From assembly GCA_015233565.1 (NCBI GenBank), contig JADFXM010000018.1, positions 62,001-126,000 on the forward strand: a stretch of DNA of 64,000 bases. Direction: 5' to 3'. Position 1 is the stretch's first letter. Every line of letters starts with the position of its first letter. Positions 8,874-17,258 of the stretch are shown here, in pieces. Made by a program: the position numbers and the translations under genes. The notes under the pieces are model-generated. The model worked only from the letters and a program-made list of their open reading frames with translations. It was not told the DNA's origin and ran no database searches. This DNA comes from Candidatus Rifleibacteriota bacterium. Lineage in GTDB: Bacteria; Muiribacteriota; Ozemobacteria; Ozemobacterales; Ozemobacteraceae.

Positions 8874-10882
8874 ACTTATTACAAGGGGTCAGCACAATAA
8901 TTGACCGGCTGAACGTAACTCTTCCTGAACGGTTGACTCTCTGCGCAGATGGAATTACCGCGGATTTCAAAGGTTTATCTGATCAGATCGGTTTTTTTAT
9001 GGGAGCCTTGATTAAAGAAGAGAGTGAAGAATTAAATACTACCCGGGCCCAATCAGCAAATGAATATTTCAAGATACTTTTAAAAGACATTGGTGAAAAC
9101 TGTAATTTGGAAAAATTGAGGGAGTTTGTGTTTAACATCGCCCGTTCAAGTTATCTTGAAGAGGCTGGTTTGCTGGAAGACAGCAATATTCGGGATTCAG
9201 TTAAGTATCTGATAAGGCATTTCTTCGTTGATTTCCAATCTGCTCTTGAGAGAGTCGAAGTTGAGCGATTGATGATTATGGTGCAGGAAACCGTTCCTGT
9301 TCTTTCAAACCAGATAAAAACTGCGACCGGGAAAATAGACGTTTCTACAGTGGAAGCCATCACCAAGTTTTTCGCGCTGACGCAGAAAATTCAAAGCAGC
9401 AACGTTGAAATGCGGCAAATTGTCGGTCAAATTAAGGAAAAACTAGCGTATAACCTTCTTTCCCAAGGAAATGTGCAAGATCCGAAGGCGTCTTTCAGCG
9501 AAATAAATCAGCAGAATGCTGAAATGATAAAAAAGTTGATTGATGAATTAAGAGTAATTTTAGGACAAAATAGCAGTCAGTTTAAGAAAATGGAAGAAAC
9601 CACTGTAAAACTGAAAGACGCCAAGACAATTCCTGCGGAAATAATCGAAATAGCGCGAATCACAAACATTGTAGCCTTAAATGCTTCCATTGAGGCTGCA
9701 CGTGCGGGAGAGTACGGATGTGTTTTTGCCATAATCGCTCAGGAAGTGCAAAAACTTGCGAAACGTACGGCTGAAAAATCCGCGGAGGTTGAAAAATCTA
9801 TTTTCGGCATCGTGAATTTTATCAATGAAATGAACAAATTTCACAAAGAGACAATTGAGGTTCAAGAAAAATATCTCAATTCCACTGTGCGTCTTTTGGA
9901 AGATTTCATGCTTTCGATCGTTAGTACTTCCGGCGATCTCGCCGGCCTGATGAACAACGCCATGGCTAGCTCAGTTTACGTTAAGAACCAAATTGAAGGA
10001 ATAATTTTCAGCCTCCAATTTGAAGATGTGACAAAACAGATGTCAGTGCATGTCGTTGAAGCGCTCGAAAAGCTGCATAAGTGCGCAAATGAGCTCACCA
10101 GCGATGTGAATGAACGCCACCGCATAAGAAAAGAAATTTATCAACAATTAAAATCGACCTACTCCGTGGATGAAGAATACGAGATTGCAAAAAAACTTCT
10201 GAAAATTGAAGACTCCGGAAAGCCTGTTGCCGAATCCGTCACCACACCAGCCGGATCTCCGCATGGCCAGTTAACTTCCACTAAAGTTTTGCCGCAAGCA
10301 TTAGCCATTGTACCAACTGCGAATATCGATGACGTTCAATTCTTCGACGCGCCCGAAGAAAAAGCTTCCCCAGATTCTGCCGCGGATGATGTTCAGTTCT
10401 TTGACTCCCCCGAAGAAAAGGCCGCCCCAGATTCTACCACGGATGATGTTCAGTTCTTTGACTCCCCCGAAGAAAAGGCGGCACCGGATTCTGCCACAGA
10501 TGATGTTCAGTTCTTTGACTCGCCCGAAGAAAAAACTTCCCCAGATTCTGCCACAGATGATGTTCAATTCTTTGACTCGCCCGAAGAAAAGGCCGCACCG
10601 GAAGAAAAAGCTGCTTCGGCTTCTGCCAAAGATGGCCCTCAAAATTTGGAAACTACCACGCATTCTGCAAGCGACTCCTTAGATTCAGCCGCGAACAATG
10701 TTCAGTTTTTTGAGATCCCTTCCGAAACGACCCAAAGCGCTTCCCAGACTATTGAAATTGATGGCGTCCAGTTTTTTGAGGGGCCTTCTTCAGACAATCA
10801 TACTCCAAAGAGGGCTCCCTCTGTTGAAAAAGCTACGAAAATTCCTAAACCCTTTTCCGATGATGACGTTACTTTTTTTTAA
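8870..10882 (+). CDS. Soluble methyl-accepting chemotaxis receptor with repeat tail
   Basis: A 670-residue receptor without any membrane segment or signal peptide. A helical N-terminal part precedes the signalling tip at about 262-300 (ITNIVALNASIEAARAGE, FAIIAQEVQKLAKRTAEKS), which contacts CheA and CheW. A conserved LQFEDVTKQM helix follows near 385. From about 487 the tail is acidic and repetitive: five DDVQFFD units at a strict 57-bp period, two variants (NNVQFFE, GVQFFE) and a terminal DDDVTFF. The TTG start overlaps the cheA stop with GGAG 8 nt upstream. It probably senses a cytoplasmic signal; the tail function is unknown. Confidence 0.9.
   Translation: MNLLQGVSTIIDRLNVTLPERLTLCADGITADFKGLSDQIGFFMGALIKEESEELNTTRAQSANEYFKILLKDIGENCNLEKLREFVFNIARSSYLEEAGLLEDSNIRDSVKYLIRHFFVDFQSALERVEVERLMIMVQETVPVLSNQIKTATGKIDVSTVEAITKFFALTQKIQSSNVEMRQIVGQIKEKLAYNLLSQGNVQDPKASFSEINQQNAEMIKKLIDELRVILGQNSSQFKKMEETTVKLKDAKTIPAEIIEIARITNIVALNASIEAARAGEYGCVFAIIAQEVQKLAKRTAEKSAEVEKSIFGIVNFINEMNKFHKETIEVQEKYLNSTVRLLEDFMLSIVSTSGDLAGLMNNAMASSVYVKNQIEGIIFSLQFEDVTKQMSVHVVEALEKLHKCANELTSDVNERHRIRKEIYQQLKSTYSVDEEYEIAKKLLKIEDSGKPVAESVTTPAGSPHGQLTSTKVLPQALAIVPTANIDDVQFFDAPEEKASPDSAADDVQFFDSPEEKAAPDSTTDDVQFFDSPEEKAAPDSATDDVQFFDSPEEKTSPDSATDDVQFFDSPEEKAAPEEKAASASAKDGPQNLETTTHSASDSLDSAANNVQFFEIPSETTQSASQTIEIDGVQFFEGPSSDNHTPKRAPSVEKATKIPKPFSDDDVTFF
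10328..10612 (+). repeat. Five 57-bp tandem repeats in receptor tail
   Basis: Units begin at 10328, 10385, 10442, 10499 and 10556, each encoding 19 residues of the form DDVQFFDSPEEKAAPDSAT. The units keep frame and differ by a few bases, which fits slippage or unequal crossing-over under protein-level selection. The last unit runs into a duplicated EEKAA segment. Confidence 0.95.
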
Positions 10883-11418
10883 CCTTGCTGAACGGTTCAC
10901 TTAAGTAAAATGTTCAAAAAACTACTTCAAAGACTTTGTGAGTGCCACTTTAGGGGGAATTCATGGTTATCCTAATGGAAAACGCAACACTTGAGTCAAG
11001 CGTATACCCCAGTTTTATAAATTATGATTTCTTGTATCCACCCAATAAATCGCGACGAATAAACAAACTGAAAAGATACCATTTTTTTTAAATTTACCCT
11101 GAGGAGGTTCCTGCAAAATTTGCAGATTCTTGTCTGAGAAAAGTTTCACAATATTGGGCACCATTGAATTGTTTTCTGTCCGGTGTGCAAAAATTACATA
11201 ATAGGACTTATTGCATAATTTCTAAAAACCAATAATTTTGCAACAGTTGTGATTAAAGGAATGGCTTTTAATGCGGACATCAGGTTTTGTACTTTAACTA
11301 ATTCCGGAATACTGCAGGAAGCGCTGAGGCTGGATTTTACAAAAACAGCAGATATTAGATTTTACGTGGATTGTGAGCTTTTAAAACATTACTGCAACAA
11401 CATTAACAGGAGGATAGA
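10883..11418. other. Intergenic region before stressosome genes
   Basis: This 536-bp AT-rich spacer separates the receptor from rsbR. I see no clear terminator hairpin. It holds one small reading frame with a plausible ribosome site (10963-11091). It also has an imperfect direct repeat (GCGGACATCAGGTTTTGT near 11271 and GCAGATATTAGATTTTAC near 11348). A promoter for the stressosome genes probably lies here, but no box is convincing. Confidence 0.5.
10963..11091 (+). CDS. Possible 42-aa peptide
   Basis: ATG at 10963 follows AGGGGG with 6-nt spacing and opens a 42-residue frame (MVILMENATLESS... ending KRYHFF). No family is recognised. The only support is the ribosome site and its position in a long spacer. 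Chance remains the likeliest explanation. Confidence 0.2.
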   Translation: MVILMENATLESSVYPSFINYDFLYPPNKSRRINKLKRYHFF

Positions 11419-12276
11419 ATGGCCCAGAAAAAAAGTGTTGAGATTCATTCCCAAATTGCGAGTTTTTTGAAAAAGAAGGAAGTTAAACTTCATGGGATTT
11501 GGCTGAAAAGAGTCGGAGAAGGTGGACTGCAAAATGTTTACGGAAGCGATGGATTGAAAGAATTTGCAACAGAGTTTATTCCGCCATTTCTGGATTCTCT
11601 GTCTTCAAGTGAAGAAAGCAATTTGGCCGAATTTTCCGAAACTCGAAATCAGATTGTCAATTTTGCAACTTCCTCATTTCAAAAAGATATTTCCCCCCGC
11701 GAAATATCTAATTTTTTTGTGCTATTAAGAGACTCGATTATTGAGGTTCTTTCTACGGAATTTCCTCAGGAAAATTTGATTGAGGCCATTTTTGCGATTG
11801 CCTCAGTTTTTGACCCAATAGGTTTTTGTATTTTCGAATCTTTCGTGAACGTAAAAGAGCGGCAAATCAATGATCAGCACAGAATGTTGACGGAAACATC
11901 CGTGCCGGTAGTTAAAATCTGGGATCGGGTAATAATGGTTCCACTGATTGGCGTGCTGGACAGTATGCGTACACAGCTTATGATGGAAACGTTACTTAGT
12001 GGAATTGAAAAAGTTCAGGCAAAAGTCGCCATCCTCGATATTTCCGGAATTCCGATTGTAGATTCACTTGTCGCCCGACACCTAATTTCCACAGCTTCTG
12101 GCGGCAAATTGATGGGAACACAGATAGTAATTACCGGCATCAGCGCAAGGATTTCTCAGATTATGGTCAAGCTTGGGGTAGATTTGAGTGGTGTCGTTAC
12201 ACGATCCACACTTGCAGACGGCTTGACCTATGCCTTTGAAGTCATTGGGCAGAGGGTTGGTGAAAGAAACGAATGA
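11419..12276 (+). CDS. rsbR: RsbR-like stressosome co-antagonist
   Basis: Stressosome shell protein of 285 residues. A variable helical N-terminal sensor domain (1-150) is joined to a STAS domain (160-280). The entry VPVVKIWDRVIMVPLIGVLD and the strand ILDISGIPIVDS place Ser216 at the position of the first phosphorylated Thr of Bacillus RsbR (VDT). The second site (AQT in RsbRA) reads SQI, so it is missing. AGGAGG lies just before the ATG. It overlaps rsbS by four bases. With RsbS it should form the core that holds RsbT. Confidence 0.9.
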   Translation: MAQKKSVEIHSQIASFLKKKEVKLHGIWLKRVGEGGLQNVYGSDGLKEFATEFIPPFLDSLSSSEESNLAEFSETRNQIVNFATSSFQKDISPREISNFFVLLRDSIIEVLSTEFPQENLIEAIFAIASVFDPIGFCIFESFVNVKERQINDQHRMLTETSVPVVKIWDRVIMVPLIGVLDSMRTQLMMETLLSGIEKVQAKVAILDISGIPIVDSLVARHLISTASGGKLMGTQIVITGISARISQIMVKLGVDLSGVVTRSTLADGLTYAFEVIGQRVGERNE

Positions 12277-12656
12277 CGGGAGCACCAATAATTCTTGTTG
12301 GAGATTATCTGCTTGTTCCCATTCAAGCAGAACTTCACGATATTGCGGCGGCGGACCTGCAGGTGGAGATACTTAGTCGTATCGAAGAAACAGGTGCGGA
12401 TGGGCTAATAATAGATATTTCCTCTGTACAAATTGTCGACAGTTTCCTTGGACGACTTCTTGGAGAGACCTCCAAAATGGCAGAAGTGATGGGTTGCAAA
12501 ACAGTTCTTGTCGGTATGAGAAAAGAAGTTGCACTTACCCTCATACAACTTGGAATGTCTATCAAAGACATTCAAACCGCTCTTACATTCAATGATGGCC
12601 TTGAATTACTCCAAAAATTGCGTGATAAAAAAGGCAAAGTTTGGGGATCTAAGTGA
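12273..12656 (+). CDS. rsbS: RsbS-like stressosome antagonist
   Basis: A single STAS domain of 127 residues. Ser57 in the motif DISSVQIVDSFLGR is the site phosphorylated by RsbT in known stressosomes. The C-terminal half (TVLVGMRKEVALTLIQLGM) matches the family. The start overlaps rsbR (ATGA) and the stop overlaps rsbT (GTGA), so the three are translated as a block. Confidence 0.93.
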   Translation: MTGAPIILVGDYLLVPIQAELHDIAAADLQVEILSRIEETGADGLIIDISSVQIVDSFLGRLLGETSKMAEVMGCKTVLVGMRKEVALTLIQLGMSIKDIQTALTFNDGLELLQKLRDKKGKVWGSK

Positions 12657-13162
12657 AAAACATTGAACAAAAAGAAGTCCCAAGAAAAGTAACGGCAAAG
12701 ATTAATTCCACCGTTTCATCGACAGCAGGAATTTCGGCTGAAAATCAGAAAGATGATTTACTGATGAAGAAGGTTGATCTTAAAAGTTTTGGAGACATAC
12801 TTCTTGCCAGACAAGTAATGTGGGGTCTGACAAAAGAGGTTGGTTTCAATCTTCTCGACCAGACCAAGCTGATTACAGCAGTTTCTGAGCTGTCAAGAAA
12901 TGTTGTTATCCATGCTAAATTCGGAACAATGACCGTTTTCAAAGTGAAATCCATCTCTGGAAAAACTGGTCTGAAAGTTGTATTCGAAGATCATGGCCCG
13001 GGAATTCCTGACATTGAAAAAGCTTTAAAAGAAGGATACAGCACTTCAGGTTCATTAGGTCTTGGACTACCCGGGTCCAAGAAGCTTTGCGATGATTTTC
13101 GTATAAAAAATATTGTTGGCAAAGGGTTAAATGTTGCAATATGGAAATGGTGTTCCATTTAA
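12653..13162 (+). CDS. rsbT: RsbT-like serine kinase
   Basis: GHKL-fold kinase that phosphorylates RsbS/RsbR and, when released, activates a downstream partner. The N-box E79-x3-N83 (SELSRNVVIHA), DHGPGI (113-118) and the glycine loop SLGLGLPG (134-141) are intact. A Ser/Thr/Lys-rich N-terminal extension of about 40 residues makes it longer (169) than the classical 133. The start is GTG, overlapping the rsbS stop. No RsbU phosphatase is encoded nearby, so the target is unknown. Confidence 0.9.
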   Translation: MKNIEQKEVPRKVTAKINSTVSSTAGISAENQKDDLLMKKVDLKSFGDILLARQVMWGLTKEVGFNLLDQTKLITAVSELSRNVVIHAKFGTMTVFKVKSISGKTGLKVVFEDHGPGIPDIEKALKEGYSTSGSLGLGLPGSKKLCDDFRIKNIVGKGLNVAIWKWCSI

Positions 13163-13165
13163 TTT

Positions 13166-14188
13166 GTGACAACCCTTATCGAGGAAAAGTGCGTTTGCAC
13201 AATTCGCGGCGAGCGTGATGTTCTGAAAGCCAGGCGTCAGGTATTTGATTTCGCCGGTAAAATAGGATTTGATAGAACAAATTGTTTCGAGGTCGAAACA
13301 ATTATTTCAGAGCTTGGAATGAATCTGGTTAGACACACAAAACATGGTGGGGTAATCACGGTAAAAGCCCTGTGGAAAGTTTGTTCAAGAGGAATCCTGA
13401 TTGAGTCGAGTGATAATGGGCCAGGTTTCAATGTAAACAAACTGAAAATTAAGAAAGAGATTTCCTGGTTTAATAATGATTCATTAGGAATCGGATTGCA
13501 GGCAGTTCGTCTTTTGTCAGATGAATGCATAATAAAATCAGAGGTAGGTTTGGGAACCAAAATTTCGTGTAAGAAGTGGCTTTTAAAGGATCCAGGGAAC
13601 TTGTATTTTGATAATTCTCTGAAAGTTTCTGTATATTCCAGGCCTTATCCAGGTTACTTACTTTCAGGCGACAGTTATGTGGTGAAACGTCTTGAAAACA
13701 TTGTGCTGCTGTCTGTAATTGACGCTCTGGGGCATGGGGACCAAGCCAATGAAGTTGCAGTAATTGCGACAAAATATCTTGAAGAAAACGTAAGAAAAAA
13801 ACTAAAAGAGCTGGTTGAAGGTCTTCATGCCGAGCTTACTGATACTCGCGGTGCAGCAGCTTCTCTTTGCAGAATAGATTATTCACTTCAGAGTATGGAA
13901 TATGTCAGTATTGGAAATGTCCAGAGCACTATATATGGGTCAGGCAAAAAAATGAATCTCTTTTGCCTTAACGGCACTTTTGGAATGGCTATCCCACATC
14001 ACTTTGAGATCAGCAGTTTCCAACTTCCCAAAGGAGCAATTCTTGTGATGTATTCCGATGGTGTAAAACCCCCTGAAAACTTTCCGCCAGGACTTCTATC
14101 CAAGTCACCCCAGGAAATCGGCATTCATATTTTTCAGACATTTTTTCGAAGCACCGACGACGCTACAGTAATCGTTTCCCGTCTTTAA
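13166..14188 (+). CDS. Fusion of RsbT-like ATPase and RsbX-like PP2C phosphatase
   Basis: A 340-residue fusion. Residues 1-140 form a GHKL ATPase domain with E49-x3-N53 (SELGMNLVRH), D83-NGPGF and a SLGIGLQAV loop. Residues 150-340 form a PP2C/SpoIIE-type phosphatase with metal-binding Asp in GDSYVV (D169), VIDALGHGD (D186) and the terminal STDDATVIV. RsbX dephosphorylates RsbR and RsbS to reset the stressosome; here it is joined to a second RsbT-like domain. The GTG start lies 3 nt after rsbT. The two halves may oppose each other's action on the same substrates, which is inference. Confidence 0.85.
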   Translation: MTTLIEEKCVCTIRGERDVLKARRQVFDFAGKIGFDRTNCFEVETIISELGMNLVRHTKHGGVITVKALWKVCSRGILIESSDNGPGFNVNKLKIKKEISWFNNDSLGIGLQAVRLLSDECIIKSEVGLGTKISCKKWLLKDPGNLYFDNSLKVSVYSRPYPGYLLSGDSYVVKRLENIVLLSVIDALGHGDQANEVAVIATKYLEENVRKKLKELVEGLHAELTDTRGAAASLCRIDYSLQSMEYVSIGNVQSTIYGSGKKMNLFCLNGTFGMAIPHHFEISSFQLPKGAILVMYSDGVKPPENFPPGLLSKSPQEIGIHIFQTFFRSTDDATVIVSRL

Positions 14189-14405
14189 TATTTTCTAAGG
14201 AAAAAGGCTGAATATGCTTATTAGAGCAAATTATACAAATGATCTTTTTGTTTTGACGTTCACTTTTATACTGTTGGATTTTTCTGTGAGTTCTCAGGGA
14301 AGATGAGTTCTTGCTGATTTTACATAATCGGTGTCTGCTTTAGGAAATATGGTGGTTCTTTTTTATTGAAATACAACGTTTTTATGAGGGAACAAAGGAG
14401 GGATT

Positions 14406-15299
14406 ATGGATCCCAATTCTTATTTAAAATCCGGTACAAATGAACTGAAAATTCTTGAATTTTCCTCAGCCAATCTATTTTTTGGCCTGAATATGCTGAA
14501 AACAAGCCGAGTTGTCGGAGTACCGGAAAAGTTGCGTGGAAGAGGTCGTAAAACACATCCGTCAGTTCTTGGAATAATGGAAGACCATGGACGAATTGTA
14601 CCGGTTATAGATTTGTCAATATTTCTAGAACTCAGAAAACCAGGTCATAGCAAGGGCCCTTTGAGCGGAAGAATTCTTATTACTGAATTTTTTGGGCAGA
14701 TCAACGGTTTTTTGATTGACCGGGTTCATTATGTCCACACGATACTTTGGGAACGGGTATTTGATGCCACTGAAATCATGGGCGAATTTGGAAGCAGATA
14801 TGTAATAGGAATTGTTCGTCCGAATGATGAGAAAAACATTTTGCTTCTTGATTATGAGAAAATTATTCTTGAGTTGAGCCCGGCGCTTAAGCATTTTGAA
14901 GAAACTCAGGCTTCCGCGCACGATCTTGCCGGAAAGGAGCGGAAAATACTTATTGCCGAAGATTCTCCAGCAGTGCGTGACATGCTCGCTTATGAACTTG
15001 GTGAGCGAGGTTTCAAGATAGTATTAGCTAAAGATGGTGTAGATGCATTGCAAAAGGTTGAAGAGAATCAGGATTTGGCTTTGCTCATTTCAGATATCGA
15101 AATGCCTCAATTAGAAGGATTGAGCTTGACCAAACAGGTAAAAGAACGTTTTCCAAAACTCCCGGTAATTGTTTATTCATCAATTGGCGACGTCGGAATG
15201 AAAAAACGGGCTGACGATGTTAATGCCGATGCACATGTAACCAAACTGAACCTCCAGGAGCTGCTTGATGCCGCTGACCGGCTTTTGCAGACCCACTAA
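14406..15299 (+). CDS. cheV: CheV: CheW-receiver coupling protein
   Basis: A phosphorylatable adaptor of 297 residues. The CheW-like domain (10-165) contains VPVIDLSIFLEL and GFLIDRVHYV. The receiver (180-297) contains E185-D186, phospho-acceptor D230 (LISDIEMPQLEG) and Ser-Ser in IVYSSIG. The ribosome site is AAAGGAGGG before the ATG. It follows the stressosome genes by 217 bp, so the two modules share a neighbourhood but may have separate promoters. Confidence 0.94.
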   Translation: MDPNSYLKSGTNELKILEFSSANLFFGLNMLKTSRVVGVPEKLRGRGRKTHPSVLGIMEDHGRIVPVIDLSIFLELRKPGHSKGPLSGRILITEFFGQINGFLIDRVHYVHTILWERVFDATEIMGEFGSRYVIGIVRPNDEKNILLLDYEKIILELSPALKHFEETQASAHDLAGKERKILIAEDSPAVRDMLAYELGERGFKIVLAKDGVDALQKVEENQDLALLISDIEMPQLEGLSLTKQVKERFPKLPVIVYSSIGDVGMKKRADDVNADAHVTKLNLQELLDAADRLLQTH

Positions 15300-15480
15300 A
15301 CTTGTTGCACAATTCCAAAATCGGTGAAAGTTCATAGCATGAGATCATCATTTGAAGACACTTCCTTAAATCAAGAATTATTCAAAAAGTTCTTTTTCAA
15401 TATTTTTCACTGATGAATTTTTGAGATGAAAAAAATCGCTTCGCAGAATTTTTTTGCGGGGCATCGAAAGGTATAATTAA

Positions 15481-16215
15481 ATGTCTGATTCCCCCATCCA
15501 AAAAGACGATCGGGAACGTTTGGTACTGTATTTGATTCACGATATCGAACCTGCGCTTGCTTCTTTTCAGTCGTTACTTGGAATTTTAAAAAAAGGACGA
15601 TTTGATCCAAACAATGCTTTGCATAACAACCTCATGAAAAGCTGCGGAACTGCAATGATTTTTGCGAGGGGCATTCTTCAGGATATGCTTGAATATGCGA
15701 GATTGAAAGAAGGTCGTTTGAAAACCTGTGCAGTTTCCTTCTCTTGGGATGAACTTCTTCAGGAGGTAATTGCAATTCCGGCCGCTCTGGCTGAGGAAAG
15801 ATCGATCGAGCTTATTATCCAAAATGAAATGACGGCGGGAAAAGAATTCCTCGATAAAGGCCTAATTCAGCGAATTGCTCTAAATCTGGTTATTAATTCG
15901 ATCAAGAACAGCCCTCACCGTTCGCGAGTCTGGCTAAGGCTTTCTCCTGACAATGAGGGAGTAGTTCTCAGCATTGAAGACGAAGGAGTGGGCGCTTCCG
16001 AGGAAGAACTAGGCCGAATATTCGAAGAAAGTTTTCAGGCAAGACCACGCGAAGCTGGCCAGTATAAAGGAATCGGTCTTGGGTTGAGCTTTTGCAGAGA
16101 AGCTTGTGAACTCATAGGGGCAACCATTTCCGTGCGCCGTCGGACCACCAAAGGATTAGCATTCGATGTGCATATTCCCAAAGTATCAAAAGGCCCAATC
16201 ATCAGCACTTGTTAG
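15481..16215 (+). CDS. Soluble histidine kinase without sensor domain
   Basis: A 244-residue cytoplasmic kinase. An HisKA-like helix pair begins at once with H20 (LYLIHDIEPALASF) and is followed by the ATPase domain (N-box RIALNLVINSIKNSP, IEDEGVG, GIGLGLSFCREACELIGA). No PAS, GAF or membrane segment is present, so input must come from a partner. The ATG at 15481 has only a weak upstream site. Its partner could be the pseudo-receiver 200 bp downstream, but that lacks the phospho-Asp. Confidence 0.85.
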   Translation: MSDSPIQKDDRERLVLYLIHDIEPALASFQSLLGILKKGRFDPNNALHNNLMKSCGTAMIFARGILQDMLEYARLKEGRLKTCAVSFSWDELLQEVIAIPAALAEERSIELIIQNEMTAGKEFLDKGLIQRIALNLVINSIKNSPHRSRVWLRLSPDNEGVVLSIEDEGVGASEEELGRIFEESFQARPREAGQYKGIGLGLSFCREACELIGATISVRRRTTKGLAFDVHIPKVSKGPIISTC

Positions 16216-16418
16216 GTCCCCCCAAAAAAAATTGGAAATTGAATAACAGGTTCCCCAGGCTCTCTTGAGGTCTCAATCCAGATGGGTCAGAAATCAGCTG
16301 TTACGCCCTACATCTTTTATTAGGGTTACCCGATGTAAGGGGAAAATTAAATTTTCCTGGTAATATTCCTCAAATTTTGCGAAGCAAAACAGTTTATTAT
16401 TAATCACGGAGGTGGATA
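16216..16418. other. Spacer with small inverted repeats
   Basis: The 203-bp spacer has CCTACATC (16307-16314) facing GATGTAAGG, a perfect GGAAAATT-A-AATTTTCC palindrome (16341-16357) and a TTTTGC-GAA-GCAAAA hairpin (about 16374-16388). The last sits 20-30 nt before the GGAGGTGG ribosome site of the next gene. They could be operators or leader hairpins. Confidence 0.45.
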
Positions 16419-16874
16419 ATGCGTTTGTTGATAATAAATAGTGATAAAAATTATGTGGGCACACTTAAAGAATGGCTCGAGACTATGGGAAATGAGATCG
16501 ATGTAGCTCATGACCAGGCCTCGGCTGAAGAACTCTACAAGGGGACCAAGCACGAAATTCTCGTAATTGGACATGAACCCGACTCAATTGATTCCATCGA
16601 GTTGTTGCAAAAATTTCGGGCCATCAATCCCGATTTAAAAGTCATTATTTCAGCTCCAGAAGCAGATTTGTCGTTTGCCAGTATTGCCATTCACAAAAGA
16701 GCCTACGATTTTTTCCCTACTAAAGTTGATTTCAGAGACATATTAGTAATTATTGAAGAGATTGAACAAAAAACTAAAATCGAGAATGTGAGAAAAGAAC
16801 AGTTTACCAAGCTTGCAATTGCATATGCCAGACTCAAACAAGCTTATGATGACCTTCAAACAAGGCTTCATTGA
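16419..16874 (+). CDS. Pseudo-receiver protein
   Basis: A 151-residue receiver fold that lacks the phospho-acceptor: the strand EILVIGHEPD has Gly51 where Asp is expected. One acidic residue remains in NSDK (D9). Ser78 (IISAPE) and Lys102 (FPTKVDF) are kept. A C-terminal helix (115-151) may dimerise. GGAGGTGG before the ATG fixes the start. It should not be phosphorylated in the normal way and may bind a partner constitutively, as known for atypical receivers. Confidence 0.8.
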   Translation: MRLLIINSDKNYVGTLKEWLETMGNEIDVAHDQASAEELYKGTKHEILVIGHEPDSIDSIELLQKFRAINPDLKVIISAPEADLSFASIAIHKRAYDFFPTKVDFRDILVIIEEIEQKTKIENVRKEQFTKLAIAYARLKQAYDDLQTRLH

Positions 16875-17258
16875 GATAGCTTTGCTTCCAGCAAGCAAGA
16901 ATATCGCAAGATATCTAAAAAGTTCCACGCTCTTCCAGGAACTATCCCGAAAAAATCGATGATATGAATATTGCTTGTGAAGTCCGTCTGGATCCCCTAA
17001 AGAAAAAATTGCTGTTATAAGCCGTCTAACTGAACAAAGAATCCGCCTTTCCCTAAGGGTGAGAAAGAGTTCTTGAGTTGCTTTTGTGAAAACGGGCAAA
17101 AAAACTTGCAAAAAACACCTCAGCTCAATTATCTTATTTAGGATCGCTCTTCTATTAAAACAGAATTGCACAATTCTTTTTTAATAGTAACAAGAGAGCG
17201 GTTCTATCCGGACTGCTAGAAAAAAAATGAGAAAGTCCAGAAAGGGAGAGGTTCTATT
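16875..17258 (+). ncRNA. Structured leader upstream of the 17259 gene
   Basis: The 384-bp spacer is rich in hairpins. Near the start are TTGCTT/AAGCAA, ATATC-GCAA-GATAT and AGTTCC/GGAACT. Directly before the gene is a long nested hairpin: 17141-17160 (GGAT CGCTCT CTATTAAAA) pairs with 17179-17209 (TTTTAATAG, AGAGCG, ATCC), capped by GAATT-GCAC-AATTC. A second hairpin follows (GGACT 17210-17214 / AGTCC 17234-17238), then the ribosome site GGGAGAGG. It matches no riboswitch class that I recognise; a cis-acting RNA is plausible. Confidence 0.45.

Noticed and set aside
10328..10612. Regular repeat considered as a CRISPR array
   Set aside because: The units are contiguous 57-bp coding repeats without unique spacers and lie inside an intact gene. 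No CRISPR array is present in the window.
10301..10682. Open frames on both strands over the receptor tail
   Set aside because: They are shadows of the 57-bp tandem repeat, whose real reading frame continues the receptor.
11249..11470. 73-residue open frame before rsbR
   Set aside because: No ribosome site, overlaps the well-supported rsbR start, and low-complexity repeats account for the open frame.
14255..14276. TTGACG and TATACT boxes as a promoter for cheV
   Set aside because: They are only 8 bp apart, far from the 16-18 bp needed for a standard promoter.
14215..14307. 30-codon frame before cheV
   Set aside because: Weak ribosome site, random hydrophobic composition, and no supporting context.
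16875..16946. tRNA-like or known riboswitch fold in the hairpin cluster
   Set aside because: The outer closing stem is only 3 bp, no tRNA or riboswitch consensus (for example c-di-GMP) is present, and arm lengths do not fit a cloverleaf.
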